Of a DNA stretch of 10,816 bases, positions 1-6,790 are shown one piece after another. A program made the position numbers and the translations under genes. The notes beneath the pieces were generated by a model, which saw nothing but the letters and a program-made list of their open reading frames with translations, did no database searches and had not been told where the DNA came from. The stretch's first letter is position 1. Every line of letters begins with the position of its first letter. The DNA is from Acidobacteriota bacterium (GTDB lineage: Bacteria; Acidobacteriota; Terriglobia; Bryobacterales; Bryobacteraceae), in the NCBI GenBank assembly GCA_947505565.1, contig CANNLB010000026.1:1-10816 (forward strand). The letters run 5' to 3'.

Positions 1-461
1 TGCAACGTCGGAATCTGGAACTGGCCGTTAAACTGCTGCGGACGCGACGCCCGCGGCTGAATCGCCCGCAGAGTCTTGATCTCAGCAAGCGTGAAGTCGC
101 TCGCAAAGAAGCCGGTCGTCTTGATCCCGTCGAGCGTCTTCGTCGTCTTCTTAGACGCAAACTCCTGCCGGGACTTCACATCCGTCGTGTCATCGATCAT
201 CGGCTCGTGCCGAGCAATCAAGTGGCCGTCCTTGGTCGTAACCAAGTCCGGCTCTACAAAATCGGCACCCATCTCAATCGCCCGCCGATACGATTCAATC
301 GTATGTTCGGGCAAATACCCGCAAGCGCCCCGGTGGCCCAAAACCAACGGCTGCTTGCCGTCCAGCGTCCGCCATTGCACCCGCCGTTGTGCCGTTAGTT
401 GCGAAGCAGCCGAAGTAGCCAAAGCCACCCCGCCCGCGTTGAAAAGATCACGTCTGGTCAT
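1..461 (-). CDS. glpQ: Glycerophosphodiester phosphodiesterase, periplasmic GlpQ type (N-terminal part, cut by window edge)
   Basis: Reading the minus strand from the ATG at 459-461 gives 153 residues open to the window edge, so the C-terminus is missing. The enzyme hydrolyses glycerophosphodiesters (deacylated phospholipids) to glycerol-3-phosphate and an alcohol. Seen: a twin-arginine start, TRRDLF, followed by a short apolar stretch up to about residue 24, suggesting Tat export; the GDPD core [13 protein letters not shown] at 42-54 with H43 and R44; the metal-binding pair E70 and D72 in [11 protein letters not shown]; and H85 in ARHEP. The longer insert with KKTTKTLDG and [12 protein letters not shown] is typical of the long GlpQ branch rather than the short UgpQ branch. 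The start is supported by AGGG about 9 bases upstream (469-472 on the plus strand, read in reverse). No partner gene is visible; the next gene points away. Family call is firm, exact substrate inferred. Confidence 0.9.
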   Translation of the reverse strand, partial: MTRRDLFNAGGVALATSAASQLTAQRRVQWRTLDGKQPLVLGHRGACGYLPEHTIESYRRAIEMGADFVEPDLVTTKDGHLIARHEPMIDDTTDVKSRQEFASKKTTKTLDGIKTTGFFASDFTLAEIKTLRAIQPRASRPQQFNGQFQIPTL

Positions 462-477
462 ATGCCAGACCCTATCA

Positions 478-490
478 GCGCAATATGCGC
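478..490. promoter_or_regulatory. Inverted repeat upstream of the glpQ-like gene (possible operator)
   Basis: GCGCA and TGCGC form perfect 5-base arms around a 3-base centre, 17 bases upstream of the start of the minus-strand phosphodiesterase. The position suits a regulator site or a promoter element, but no convincing -35/-10 pair is visible. The rest of the 462-634 gap holds a small hairpin (GGCGG at 565-569 with CCGCC at 577-581) without a T tract. The role is a guess from position only. Confidence 0.2.
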
Positions 491-634
491 AAGCTATGAC
501 AGCCTTGCCACAGTCAGGTAAATTCAAGCATTTCCGTTCAATTTGGGGCTACTCTGATCCCCACGGCGGCCTTCGACCGCCCGAAATAGAACCCCCTACC
601 CCTCTAAACCCCGCCCGGCAACTCCGAGTCCACC

Positions 635-919
635 ATGCACTCCGACGAAAAGGATGGCGTCAAAATCCTCGCCTGCACCGTCAGCAAAACCATCCTGCTC
701 TACGACGCTCGCGGCCTCGCCGACCGCGGCGGCGCCGACGAACCAAAACCGGCCCAATACGGCACCGTCGAAGCCTGGGGCAGCTCCCCCGATCACCCCA
801 TCGGCGGCTGGTACGAACTGAAAAATGGCCTCCGCGACTGTTTCGGCATCGACGTCCAGCCGCTCCTGGAAGCCCTCGGACTCGCCGAATTCCAACACAA
901 TCCGAAGAACAACCGGTAG
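635..919 (+). CDS. Small protein of unknown function (94 aa)
   Basis: I do not recognise this protein. It is 94 residues, has no signal peptide or membrane segment, and looks like a compact acidic soluble domain; it begins MHSDEKDGVKILACTVSKT and ends in NPKNNR. It is judged real because its third codon positions are almost all C or G (runs of GCC, GGC, ATC, CTC, GAC) while its second positions are mixed, which is what a true frame shows in this genome; the opposite strand reading of the same bases does not show that pattern. The start lacks a clear Shine-Dalgarno sequence (only CCGAG 9-13 bases before). The gene faces the minus-strand gene that starts at 1394, and the two frames overlap on paper. 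It may be a lineage-specific protein. Function unknown. Confidence 0.6.
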   Translation: MHSDEKDGVKILACTVSKTILLYDARGLADRGGADEPKPAQYGTVEAWGSSPDHPIGGWYELKNGLRDCFGIDVQPLLEALGLAEFQHNPKNNR

Positions 920-1394
920 CGCGCCAAACAACTATCGTTATAAGGTAAACCGTCAACTTCGCCTCATTCGTTACCGCCTTGGCCACCATTCGCACGGTCT
1001 CCACCTTCCGCCCATCCGCCAAATCGAGCAGCTGAAACGTACCGACCTTCTGCGCCCGCCCGTCCACCCCCAAGTCGAAATCCACCCCATTCTCGTTCCG
1101 CCGAATCGTCTCGCTGTCTTCCCACGCTAACCGATCCCGCCCCGGCAGCCTCCCCGCTCTCGCCCCCCACACGACCGGCGGGTGAAATACGCCCGGCCGG
1201 CGAATCGCCACCACTCGCCGGGCCGGCCTCACGATAACCATCCTCAATGCCCACCACCAATCGGAGGCCCCGGCCAAAGCACCACCGTGGTCCGCGGCGC
1301 TACCGACCACCACCCGGCACTTGGCCATCATCTCTTCTCGCATCCCCAGCAAGACCACCGTGGCGAAAGTCACGCTTGCCATCCGCCTTGTCAT
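681..1394 (-). CDS. Hypothetical protein, probably exported; 3' end uncertain
   Basis: I do not recognise this protein. The ATG at 1392-1394 is well supported: AGGAG sits 7 bases before it. It begins MTRRMASVTFATVVLLG, a positively charged start and short apolar stretch that may be a signal peptide, although the apolar part is short. The part from about 1180 down to 960 looks like genuine protein, with VFHPPVVWG and LLDLADGRKVETVRMVAKA, and its codons end mainly in G. No in-frame stop appears until 681, so the frame runs about 240 bases into the opposite-facing gene 635-919. The codon pattern of that tail is that of a shadow frame. Hence the true end is probably near 920-965 and may have been lost by a base change or a frameshift: a TGA lies at 964-966 in the neighbouring frame. 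Treat the 681 end as formal only. Confidence 0.5.
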   Translation of the reverse strand: MTRRMASVTFATVVLLGMREEMMAKCRVVVGSAADHGGALAGASDWWWALRMVIVRPARRVVAIRRPGVFHPPVVWGARAGRLPGRDRLAWEDSETIRRNENGVDFDLGVDGRAQKVGTFQLLDLADGRKVETVRMVAKAVTNEAKLTVYLITIVVWRATGCSSDCVGIRRVRGLPGAAGRRCRNSRGGHFSVRTSRRWGDRGSCPRLRRCRIGPVLVRRRRRGRRGRERRRAGWFC

Positions 1395-1401
1395 ATTCGT
1401 T

Positions 1402-1406
1402 CTCCT
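1402..1406 (-). promoter_or_regulatory. Ribosome binding site of the minus-strand hypothetical gene
   Basis: On the minus strand AGGAG is followed by 7 bases and the ATG at 1392-1394. It is the best Shine-Dalgarno match near this gene and decides the start against a longer reading from 1490, which has no comparable site. Confidence 0.65.
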
Positions 1407-1568
1407 GATAAAACGAACCGTGCTCACCGCAAGTGTTTCTAACAATTCGCCGTCGCCGTCTCCAGTTTCCCTCCCCGCGCGCCAACTCAACTGTTTGCCC
1501 CATCGCCCCTTTTAGTTGCGTCTAGCGTTTTACTTTCAACGAATTAACGTGTTACGCTGGGGTTTAAC

Positions 1569-2873
1569 ATGCGTACCGTCGACCTAATCACCCGTAAAAG
1601 AGACGGCGAAGAACTCTCGGCCGAAGAGCTAGCCTACCTCGTAGAAGGGTATACGCGCGGAGAAATACCGGACTACCAGATGTCCGCCTTTCTCATGGCC
1701 ACCTTCTACTCCGGCATGACCGAGAAGGAAGTCGGCGTCATGACCGAACTGCTGCTCAACAGCGGCGAACGCGTCGATTTCTCCGATATTCCCGGCCTGA
1801 AAGTGGATAAACACTCTACCGGCGGTGTCGGTGACAAAACCAGTCTCATCGCCGCGCCCATCGCCGCTGCTGCCGGCGTCACGGTGCCCATGATCTCCGG
1901 CCGCGCTCTCGGCCACACCGGCGGAACCCTCGACAAACTCGAATCCATCCCCGGCTTCCGTACCAATCTCACCATCGAAGAGTTCAAAGCCCAAGTCGCC
2001 AAACTCAAGCTTGCCTTCGTCGGCCAAACTCCCCAAATCGCCCCCGCCGACGGCCTCCTCTACGCCCTCCGCGACGCCTCCGGCACCATCGAATCCATCC
2101 CCCTTATCGCCAGCTCGATCATGTCGAAGAAGTTGGCCGTCGGTCTCGACGCCCTCATCCTCGACGTCAAAGTCGGCACCGGTGCCTTCATGAAAAAGCA
2201 GGTCGACGCCCGTCGCCTCGCCCAGCTCATGGTCGCCATCGGCCGCCGCAACGGCAAGCGCGTCCAGGCTCTCATCACCGACATGAACCAGCCCCTCGGC
2301 TACGCCATCGGAAACGCCCTCGAAATCATGGAGGTCTCCCAGACCCTCCAAAATGCCGGCCCCATCGATCTCACCCGCCTTTCGATCGAAATAGCCGCCC
2401 GCATGATCCACCTCGGCAAAATCGTCGCTACCATCGAAGAAGCCCGCGAACTCGCCCAACGCAAACTTGTCGACGGCTCCGCCTACAAGAAGCTCAAAGA
2501 GGTTATCAAGGCCCAGGGCGGCGACCCCAACGTCCTCGATAAGTTCGAACTTCTCCCGAACGCCACCGGCGCTCGCGACATCGTCACCACCCGCGGCGGC
2601 TACGTCTCCGCCGTCGATGCCCAAGTCATCGGCGCCGCCTCCACCCTCATCGGGGCCGGCCGCAACACCAAAGAAGACCAGATCGATCACGCCGTCGGCG
2701 TCATTCTCGAAGTCAAAGTCGGCCAAAAGATCGATCCCGGCACCATTCTTTGCCGCCTCTACTACCGCGACGAAGCCAACGTCGAAGAGGCTGCCGATCT
2801 GGTCGAAGATGCCTTCCGCATCTCCAACTCGGCGCCCGAAGAACGCGAAATCATCCTCGAAGTCGTCAGCTAA
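1569..2873 (+). CDS. deoA: Pyrimidine-nucleoside / thymidine phosphorylase
   Basis: 434 residues, full family length. It catalyses reversible phosphorolysis of thymidine, deoxyuridine or uridine to the free base and (deoxy)ribose-1-phosphate in the cytoplasm, normally as a dimer. Seen: the phosphate-binding KHSTGGVGDKTS at 81-92 with the catalytic-type H82; the family signature SGRALGHTGGTLDKLE at 110-125; and the base-binding residues R168, S183 and K187 in LRDASGTIESIP and ASSIMSKKLA. The C-terminal domain (about 345-434) is intact. Position 108 is Met (VPMISGR), as in E. coli thymidine phosphorylase, whereas Bacillus-type pyrimidine phosphorylases have Lys there, so preference for thymidine/deoxyuridine is possible. 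The start is chosen by GGGG six bases upstream (1559-1562). First gene of the salvage operon; the transporter starts 5 bases after its stop. An alternative symbol is pdp. Confidence 0.95.
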   Translation: MRTVDLITRKRDGEELSAEELAYLVEGYTRGEIPDYQMSAFLMATFYSGMTEKEVGVMTELLLNSGERVDFSDIPGLKVDKHSTGGVGDKTSLIAAPIAAAAGVTVPMISGRALGHTGGTLDKLESIPGFRTNLTIEEFKAQVAKLKLAFVGQTPQIAPADGLLYALRDASGTIESIPLIASSIMSKKLAVGLDALILDVKVGTGAFMKKQVDARRLAQLMVAIGRRNGKRVQALITDMNQPLGYAIGNALEIMEVSQTLQNAGPIDLTRLSIEIAARMIHLGKIVATIEEARELAQRKLVDGSAYKKLKEVIKAQGGDPNVLDKFELLPNATGARDIVTTRGGYVSAVDAQVIGAASTLIGAGRNTKEDQIDHAVGVILEVKVGQKIDPGTILCRLYYRDEANVEEAADLVEDAFRISNSAPEEREIILEVVS

Positions 2874-2878
2874 GAGCC

Positions 2879-4093
2879 ATGGGGGCCGTCGGACTGGTCG
2901 TCATCCTTGCGGTGGCCTGGTTCTTCTCGACCAACCGTCGAGCGATCCGCCCCCAACTCCTCGCGTGGGGCCTCAGCCTCCAACTGCTCTTCGCCCTCCT
3001 CGTTCTCAAAACGCCCCTCCGCGGAGCTTTTGAAAACGCCAGCCGCGCCGTCGAAGCCCTCCTCCGCTACGCCGAAGAAGGCTCCAGCTTCCTCTTTGGC
3101 CCCCTCGGTAAATCCACCGGACCTTTCGGCGTTCTCTTCGCCTTCCAAGTCCTCCCCATCGTCATCTTTATCGCGGCCCTCTTCGGCGTTTTGTATTACC
3201 TCGGCGTCATGCAGCTCATCATTAAAGGCATGGCCCTCGTCATGCGCCGCGTCATGGGCGCCAGCGGTGCTGAATCCACCTGCGTCGCCGCCAGCATCTT
3301 CATGGGCCAAACGGAAGCTCCCCTCACCATCCGTCCCTTCCTCGTCGGCCTCACCCAAAGCGAACTCTTCACCATCATGACCTCCGGCATGGCCCACGTC
3401 TCCGGTGCCGTCATGGCCGCCTACGTCCTCTTCGCCAAAGTCGAAATCGGCCACCTCCTCACCGCCGTCATCATGACCGCCCCCGCCACCATCATGCTCG
3501 CCAAAATGTTCATCCCCGAAACGGAAGAACCCGAAACCCTCGGTGGCATCAAAATCGAAATCGAAAAACCCGGCGTCAACATCATCGATGCCGCCGCCCG
3601 CGGCGCCGGCGACGGCCTCCAACTCGCCCTCAACATCGGCGCCATGCTCATCGCCTTCGTCTCGCTCATCGCCCTCGTCAATGGCGGCTTCGGCTGGCTG
3701 CATAGCCTCCTCCCCTGGTTCCCCGCCACCATGCAGCAGCTTTTCGGCTGGATCTTCGCCCCCATCGCCTTCCTCCTCGGCGTCAGTTGGCAGGACGCCC
3801 CCCACGTCGGTCAACTCCTCGGCACCCGCCTCGTCCTCAACGAATTTGTCGCCTTCATCGATCTCGGCAAACTCCCCGATCAAGGCATCATCCTCGATCC
3901 CCGCTCTAAAGTCATCGCCACCTACGCCCTCTGCGGCTTCGCCAACATCTCCTCCATCGCCATCCAGGTCGGCGGCATCGGTGCCCTCGTCCCCTCCCGC
4001 AAATCCGATCTCGCCCGCCTCGGCCTCCGCGCCGTCGCCGCTGGCACCCTCGCCAATTTCATGTCCGCCTGCATCGCCGGTCTCCTCACATGA
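2879..4093 (+). CDS. nupC: Concentrative nucleoside transporter, CNT/NupC family
   Basis: 404 residues, an inner-membrane symporter that brings nucleosides in with H+ or Na+. Seen: many hydrophobic segments beginning with residues 3-16; the CNT hallmark GQTEAPLTIRPFL at 143-155; NEFVAFIDLG at 321-330; and GFANISSIAIQVGGIGAL at 353-370. The Gln/Glu of GQTE, the Glu of NEFVA and the Asn and Ser of GFANISS correspond to nucleoside- and cation-binding positions in the Vibrio cholerae CNT structure. The start at 2879 lies 5 bases past the deoA stop and directly precedes the first membrane segment; in-frame codons upstream only read through deoA. Its stop overlaps the start of the purine phosphorylase gene as ATGA. 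Its place between two phosphorylases fits uptake of their substrates. Family certain; purine versus pyrimidine preference and coupling ion cannot be read from the sequence. Confidence 0.95.
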   Translation: MGAVGLVVILAVAWFFSTNRRAIRPQLLAWGLSLQLLFALLVLKTPLRGAFENASRAVEALLRYAEEGSSFLFGPLGKSTGPFGVLFAFQVLPIVIFIAALFGVLYYLGVMQLIIKGMALVMRRVMGASGAESTCVAASIFMGQTEAPLTIRPFLVGLTQSELFTIMTSGMAHVSGAVMAAYVLFAKVEIGHLLTAVIMTAPATIMLAKMFIPETEEPETLGGIKIEIEKPGVNIIDAAARGAGDGLQLALNIGAMLIAFVSLIALVNGGFGWLHSLLPWFPATMQQLFGWIFAPIAFLLGVSWQDAPHVGQLLGTRLVLNEFVAFIDLGKLPDQGIILDPRSKVIATYALCGFANISSIAIQVGGIGALVPSRKSDLARLGLRAVAAGTLANFMSACIAGLLT

Positions 4094-4902
4094 TGGTCGA
4101 AGCCGCCGTTACCGAACTCAAGCTCAAACTCCCCGTGCTCCCGGAAATCGGCGTCGTGCTCGGCAGCGGCCTAGGTTCATTCGCTGACGAAATAGAATAT
4201 CCCACCGTCATCCCCTACGCCGACATCCCCCACTGGCCCGCCTCCACCGTCGTCGGCCACGCCGGTCAGCTCGTCGTCGGACGCATCGCCGGACGTACCG
4301 TCGCCGTCCTCGCCGGCCGCGCCCACCTTTACGAAGGCTACACCCCCGCCCAGTCCACTTTCGCGACCCGCGTCCTCGGCTGCCTAGGCGTCCACTCCGT
4401 TATCCTCACCAACGCCGCCGGCGGCATCAACGCCTCCTACCAGCCCGGCGACCTCGTCCTCATCACCGATCATCTAAACCTGCAAGGCGTGAACCCTCTC
4501 TCCGGCCCCAACAACGACGCCTGGGGGACCCGCTTCCCCGGAATGACCTTCGCCTACACCCCCGCCTATCAAGCCCTCGCCCTCACCACCGCCCAACAAC
4601 TCGGCTTCACCATGCCCACCGGCGTCTACGCCGGCCTCCTCGGCCCCAGCTACGAAACCCCCGCAGAAATCCGCTACCTCCGCTCGATCGGCGCCGACCT
4701 CGTCGGCATGTCCACCGTCGCCGAAGCCATCGTCGCCGCCCACATGCGCATCAAGGTCATCGCCTTCTCCTGCGTCACCAACATGGCCGCCGGCATGCTC
4801 AACCAGGAACTTAACCACGAAGAGGTCCTCGAAACCGGTCGCCAACAAGCCGACCGCTTCAAATCCCTCCTCCGCGCCATCATCCCTCAGTTAAATGCCT
4901 AA
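4090..4902 (+). CDS. punA: Purine nucleoside phosphorylase, class I (trimeric, inosine/guanosine type)
   Basis: 270 residues, usual for the trimeric class I family. It splits inosine and guanosine (and deoxy forms) with phosphate into hypoxanthine or guanine and (deoxy)ribose-1-phosphate. Seen: phosphate loop GSGLGS at 25-30; GRAHLYEGY at 76-84; TNAAGG at 107-112; GPSYETPAE at 185-193 with the Glu that contacts 6-oxopurines; GMSTVAEA at 206-213; VTNMAAG at 229-235 with the base-contacting Asn; NHEEVL at 242-247 with the ribose-contacting His. The Glu/Asn pair indicates specificity for 6-oxopurines, so adenosine would need prior deamination, a step that the last gene of the operon may supply. 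The start overlaps the nupC stop (ATGA, 4090-4093), though a second ATG at 4093 is possible. Eight bases at its end overlap the cytidine deaminase gene. Confidence 0.95.
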   Translation: MMVEAAVTELKLKLPVLPEIGVVLGSGLGSFADEIEYPTVIPYADIPHWPASTVVGHAGQLVVGRIAGRTVAVLAGRAHLYEGYTPAQSTFATRVLGCLGVHSVILTNAAGGINASYQPGDLVLITDHLNLQGVNPLSGPNNDAWGTRFPGMTFAYTPAYQALALTTAQQLGFTMPTGVYAGLLGPSYETPAEIRYLRSIGADLVGMSTVAEAIVAAHMRIKVIAFSCVTNMAAGMLNQELNHEEVLETGRQQADRFKSLLRAIIPQLNA

Positions 4903-5287
4903 CCTGGCCCAAATCGCCATCGCCGCCCGCGCCCACGCCCACGCCCCCTATTCCAACTTCCGCGTCGGCGCCGCCCTCGAAACCTCGACCGGCGAAATCT
5001 ACACCGGCTGCAACGTCGAGAATTCGACCTACGGCCTCACCATCTGCGCCGAACGAGTAGCCGTCGTAAAAGCCATCAGCGAAGGAGCCCGCCCCGGATC
5101 CTTCGTCCGTATCGCCATCGCCGCCGATACCCCCACCTTGACGCCCCCCTGCGGCGCCTGCCGACAGATTCTCGCGGAATTCGCCCCCGGCGCCGTCATC
5201 ACCCTCGTCAACCTCGCCGGCCTCTCGAAATCCTACACCATCGCAGACCTGCTCCCGGAGTCCTTCAATGATTCGTTTTTGCGCTAG
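4895..5287 (+). CDS. cdd: Cytidine deaminase
   Basis: 130 residues, the size of the homotetrameric Bacillus/human type. It converts cytidine and deoxycytidine to uridine and deoxyuridine, feeding the phosphorylase at the head of the operon. Seen: substrate loop PYSNFRVGAALE at 18-29; GCNVENSTYG at 38-47 with N40 and E42 that hold the ribose; ICAERVAV with zinc ligand C51 and catalytic proton carrier E53; PCGACRQIL with zinc ligands C85 and C88. All active-site residues are present. The gene starts within the last eight bases of punA and its last 20 bases are shared with the start of the deaminase gene at 5268, so it is probably translationally coupled on both sides. No separate promoter is seen. 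Confidence 0.95.
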   Translation: MPNLAQIAIAARAHAHAPYSNFRVGAALETSTGEIYTGCNVENSTYGLTICAERVAVVKAISEGARPGSFVRIAIAADTPTLTPPCGACRQILAEFAPGAVITLVNLAGLSKSYTIADLLPESFNDSFLR

Positions 5288-6638
5288 CCTCTTCCTCTCC
5301 GTCTCTCTCTACGCCATCCCCGCCGACCTCATCATCACCGCCCGCTACGTCGTCACCATGGACGCCGCCCGCCGCGTGATCGAAAACGGAGCCGTCGCCA
5401 TCGTCAAAGACCGCATCGTCGCCGTCGGCCCCGCCGCTGCAATCAACCGCCAATACCAGCCCAAACTCCGTATCGCCCGCCCCGACTCTATCCTCACCCC
5501 CGGCCTCATCAACACCCACACCCATGCCCCCATGACCCTCTTCCGCGGCATCGCCGACGACCTCCGCCTCCAGGAATGGCTCGAACGCTATATCTTCCCC
5601 GCCGAAGCCAAAAACGTAACTCCCGATTTTGTCCGCGTCGGCACCAACCTGGCGGTGCTTGAGATGTTACTCTCCGGCACCACTACTTATACCGACATGT
5701 ATTACTTCGAAGAAGTAATCGCCGAAGCCACCCGCAAAGCCGGCATGCGCGCCGTCCTCGGCCAAACCGTCATCGGCTTCCCCGTCCCCGACGCCAAAAC
5801 CCCCGCCGACGCGCTCAAACGCACCGAAGCCTTCCTCAAACAGTTCGCCGGCGATTCGCTCATCACCGCCGCCGTCGCTCCCCACGCCATCTATACCAAC
5901 TCCGACGAAACCCTCCAAGCCTCCCGCGCCCTCGCCAACAAATACGGCGCCCCCCTCGTCATCCACCTCTCGGAAACAAAAAAGGAAAACGACGACACCA
6001 AAAAGCAGCGCGGCCTCAGCCCCACCCAAGCCCTCGAAAAACTCGGCGTCCTCACCGGCCGTACCGTCGCCGCCCACGGCGTCTGGCTCGACGATGCCGA
6101 CATCAAAACCCTCGCCCAACGCGGCGTCGGCGTCGCCCACTGCCCCAGCAGCAACATGAAACTGGCCAGCGGCATCGCGCCCATCCTCAAGCTCCTCCGC
6201 CTCGACGTCGCTCTCGGCCTCGGCCCCGACGGCCCCGCCGGCTCCAACAACGACCTTAATCTCTTCGAAGAAATGGACCTCGCCGGCAAGCTCGCCAAAG
6301 TCTCCGCCAACGATCCCACCGCCCTCCCCGCCACCAAACTCTTCGCCATGGCCACCATCGACGGAGCCCGCGTCCTCGGCCTCGAAAAAGAAACCGGCTC
6401 CCTCGAAGTCGGCAAACGCGCCGACCTCATCACCATCAACCTCGACCAAGCCCAAGCCGTCCCCCTCTTCAACGTCTACTCCGCCCTCGTTTACTCCCTC
6501 AAAGGCTCCGATGTGAACGACGTCGTCATCAACGGCCGTCTCCTCGTCCGTCGGAAAGAACCCCTGACGCTCAACCGCGCCCAGGTCCTCGCCGAAGCCC
6601 GCGCCTACGGCGCTAAAGTCACCCGCTCCCTCCAATAA
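5268..6638 (+). CDS. Exported amidohydrolase, adenosine / methylthioadenosine / S-adenosylhomocysteine deaminase family
   Basis: 456 residues of the amidohydrolase superfamily, closest by eye to MtaD-type deaminases that turn 6-aminopurine nucleosides (MTA, SAH, adenosine) into the inosine forms. Seen: metal ligands H84 and H86 in NTHTHA, H233 and E236 in VIHLSET, H270 in AAHGVWL, D321 in LGPDGPAGSNND; the early LFRGIADDLRLQEWL segment; and the closing beta-sandwich with VGKRADLITI. Unusually it begins MIRFCASLFLSVSLYAIPA ahead of the ordinary enzyme start (ADLIITARYVVTMD). This has the look of a signal peptide cut after about residue 19, and no other start codon exists before residue 31, so the product may act in the periplasm. 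It overlaps cdd by 20 bases. Together with the 6-oxopurine-type phosphorylase it would complete adenosine-type salvage. Exact substrate uncertain; other 6-aminopurine or guanine-like substrates are possible. Confidence 0.85.
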   Translation: MIRFCASLFLSVSLYAIPADLIITARYVVTMDAARRVIENGAVAIVKDRIVAVGPAAAINRQYQPKLRIARPDSILTPGLINTHTHAPMTLFRGIADDLRLQEWLERYIFPAEAKNVTPDFVRVGTNLAVLEMLLSGTTTYTDMYYFEEVIAEATRKAGMRAVLGQTVIGFPVPDAKTPADALKRTEAFLKQFAGDSLITAAVAPHAIYTNSDETLQASRALANKYGAPLVIHLSETKKENDDTKKQRGLSPTQALEKLGVLTGRTVAAHGVWLDDADIKTLAQRGVGVAHCPSSNMKLASGIAPILKLLRLDVALGLGPDGPAGSNNDLNLFEEMDLAGKLAKVSANDPTALPATKLFAMATIDGARVLGLEKETGSLEVGKRADLITINLDQAQAVPLFNVYSALVYSLKGSDVNDVVINGRLLVRRKEPLTLNRAQVLAEARAYGAKVTRSLQ

Positions 6639-6678
6639 CCGCCGACAAACGGCTTACGGAATTCCACGAGTAACTTCC

Positions 6679-6758
6679 CAGGACTTCCCTCCCACCCAAA
6701 GCTGAGAACTTACGTATTGTTACAGGACTACGGTACTGAAACAAAACATCAAGTCCTG
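6679..6758. repeat. Three copies of CAGGACT upstream of the PEP-CTERM-like gene (two direct, one inverted)
   Basis: CAGGACT occurs at 6679-6685 and 6723-6729 on the plus strand, 44 bases apart, and as AGTCCTG at 6752-6758. The last two form an inverted pair with a 22-base spacer, 33 bases before the ATG at 6791. The copies at 6679 and 6752 share CAGGACTT. A regulator site or a weak leader hairpin is possible; this may also be chance. It lies in the 152-base gap between the operon and the next gene, where no clear promoter is seen. Confidence 0.3.
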
Positions 6759-6790
6759 AGTGTTCCGCACTCCGGCAATAGGAATCATCC

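Larger units (their letters stand above)
1569..6638 (+). other. Nucleoside salvage operon of five overlapping genes
   Basis: The order is phosphorylase, transporter, purine phosphorylase, cytidine deaminase, purine-type deaminase. Junctions are a 5-base gap, a 4-base overlap (ATGA), an 8-base overlap and a 20-base overlap, so one transcript and translational coupling are likely. No regulator gene and no deoxyribose-phosphate aldolase or phosphopentomutase lies in the window, so sugar-phosphate use must be encoded elsewhere. The 1395-1568 gap upstream, shared with the divergent minus-strand gene, must hold the promoter, but I see no convincing box there. Confidence 0.85.

Noticed and set aside
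76..948. 290-codon plus-strand open frame at the left edge
   Set aside because: It is the reverse of the phosphodiesterase gene, then runs out of frame through the small gene at 635; it becomes Arg/Pro-rich shadow sequence.
964..1260. Minus-strand 98-codon frame ending at the TGA at 964
   Set aside because: Its Gly/Ala/Glu-rich product looks like a shadow; the neighbouring frame has the ribosome binding site and the more protein-like sequence.
1529..1558. TTTACT and TACGCT with an 18-base spacer upstream of deoA as a sigma-70 promoter
   Set aside because: The match to consensus is weak and would put the transcript start within a few bases of the ATG.
1629..2726. 365-codon open frame antisense to deoA, with similar long frames antisense to nupC (2870-3883) and the deaminase (5667-6635)
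   Set aside because: They are repeats of D, E, G, F, V produced by reading the C-ending codons of true genes backwards; the sense proteins have complete family motifs.
6641..6653. GCCG...CGGC hairpin after the deaminase gene as operon terminator
   Set aside because: The stem has only 4 base pairs and no T run follows.
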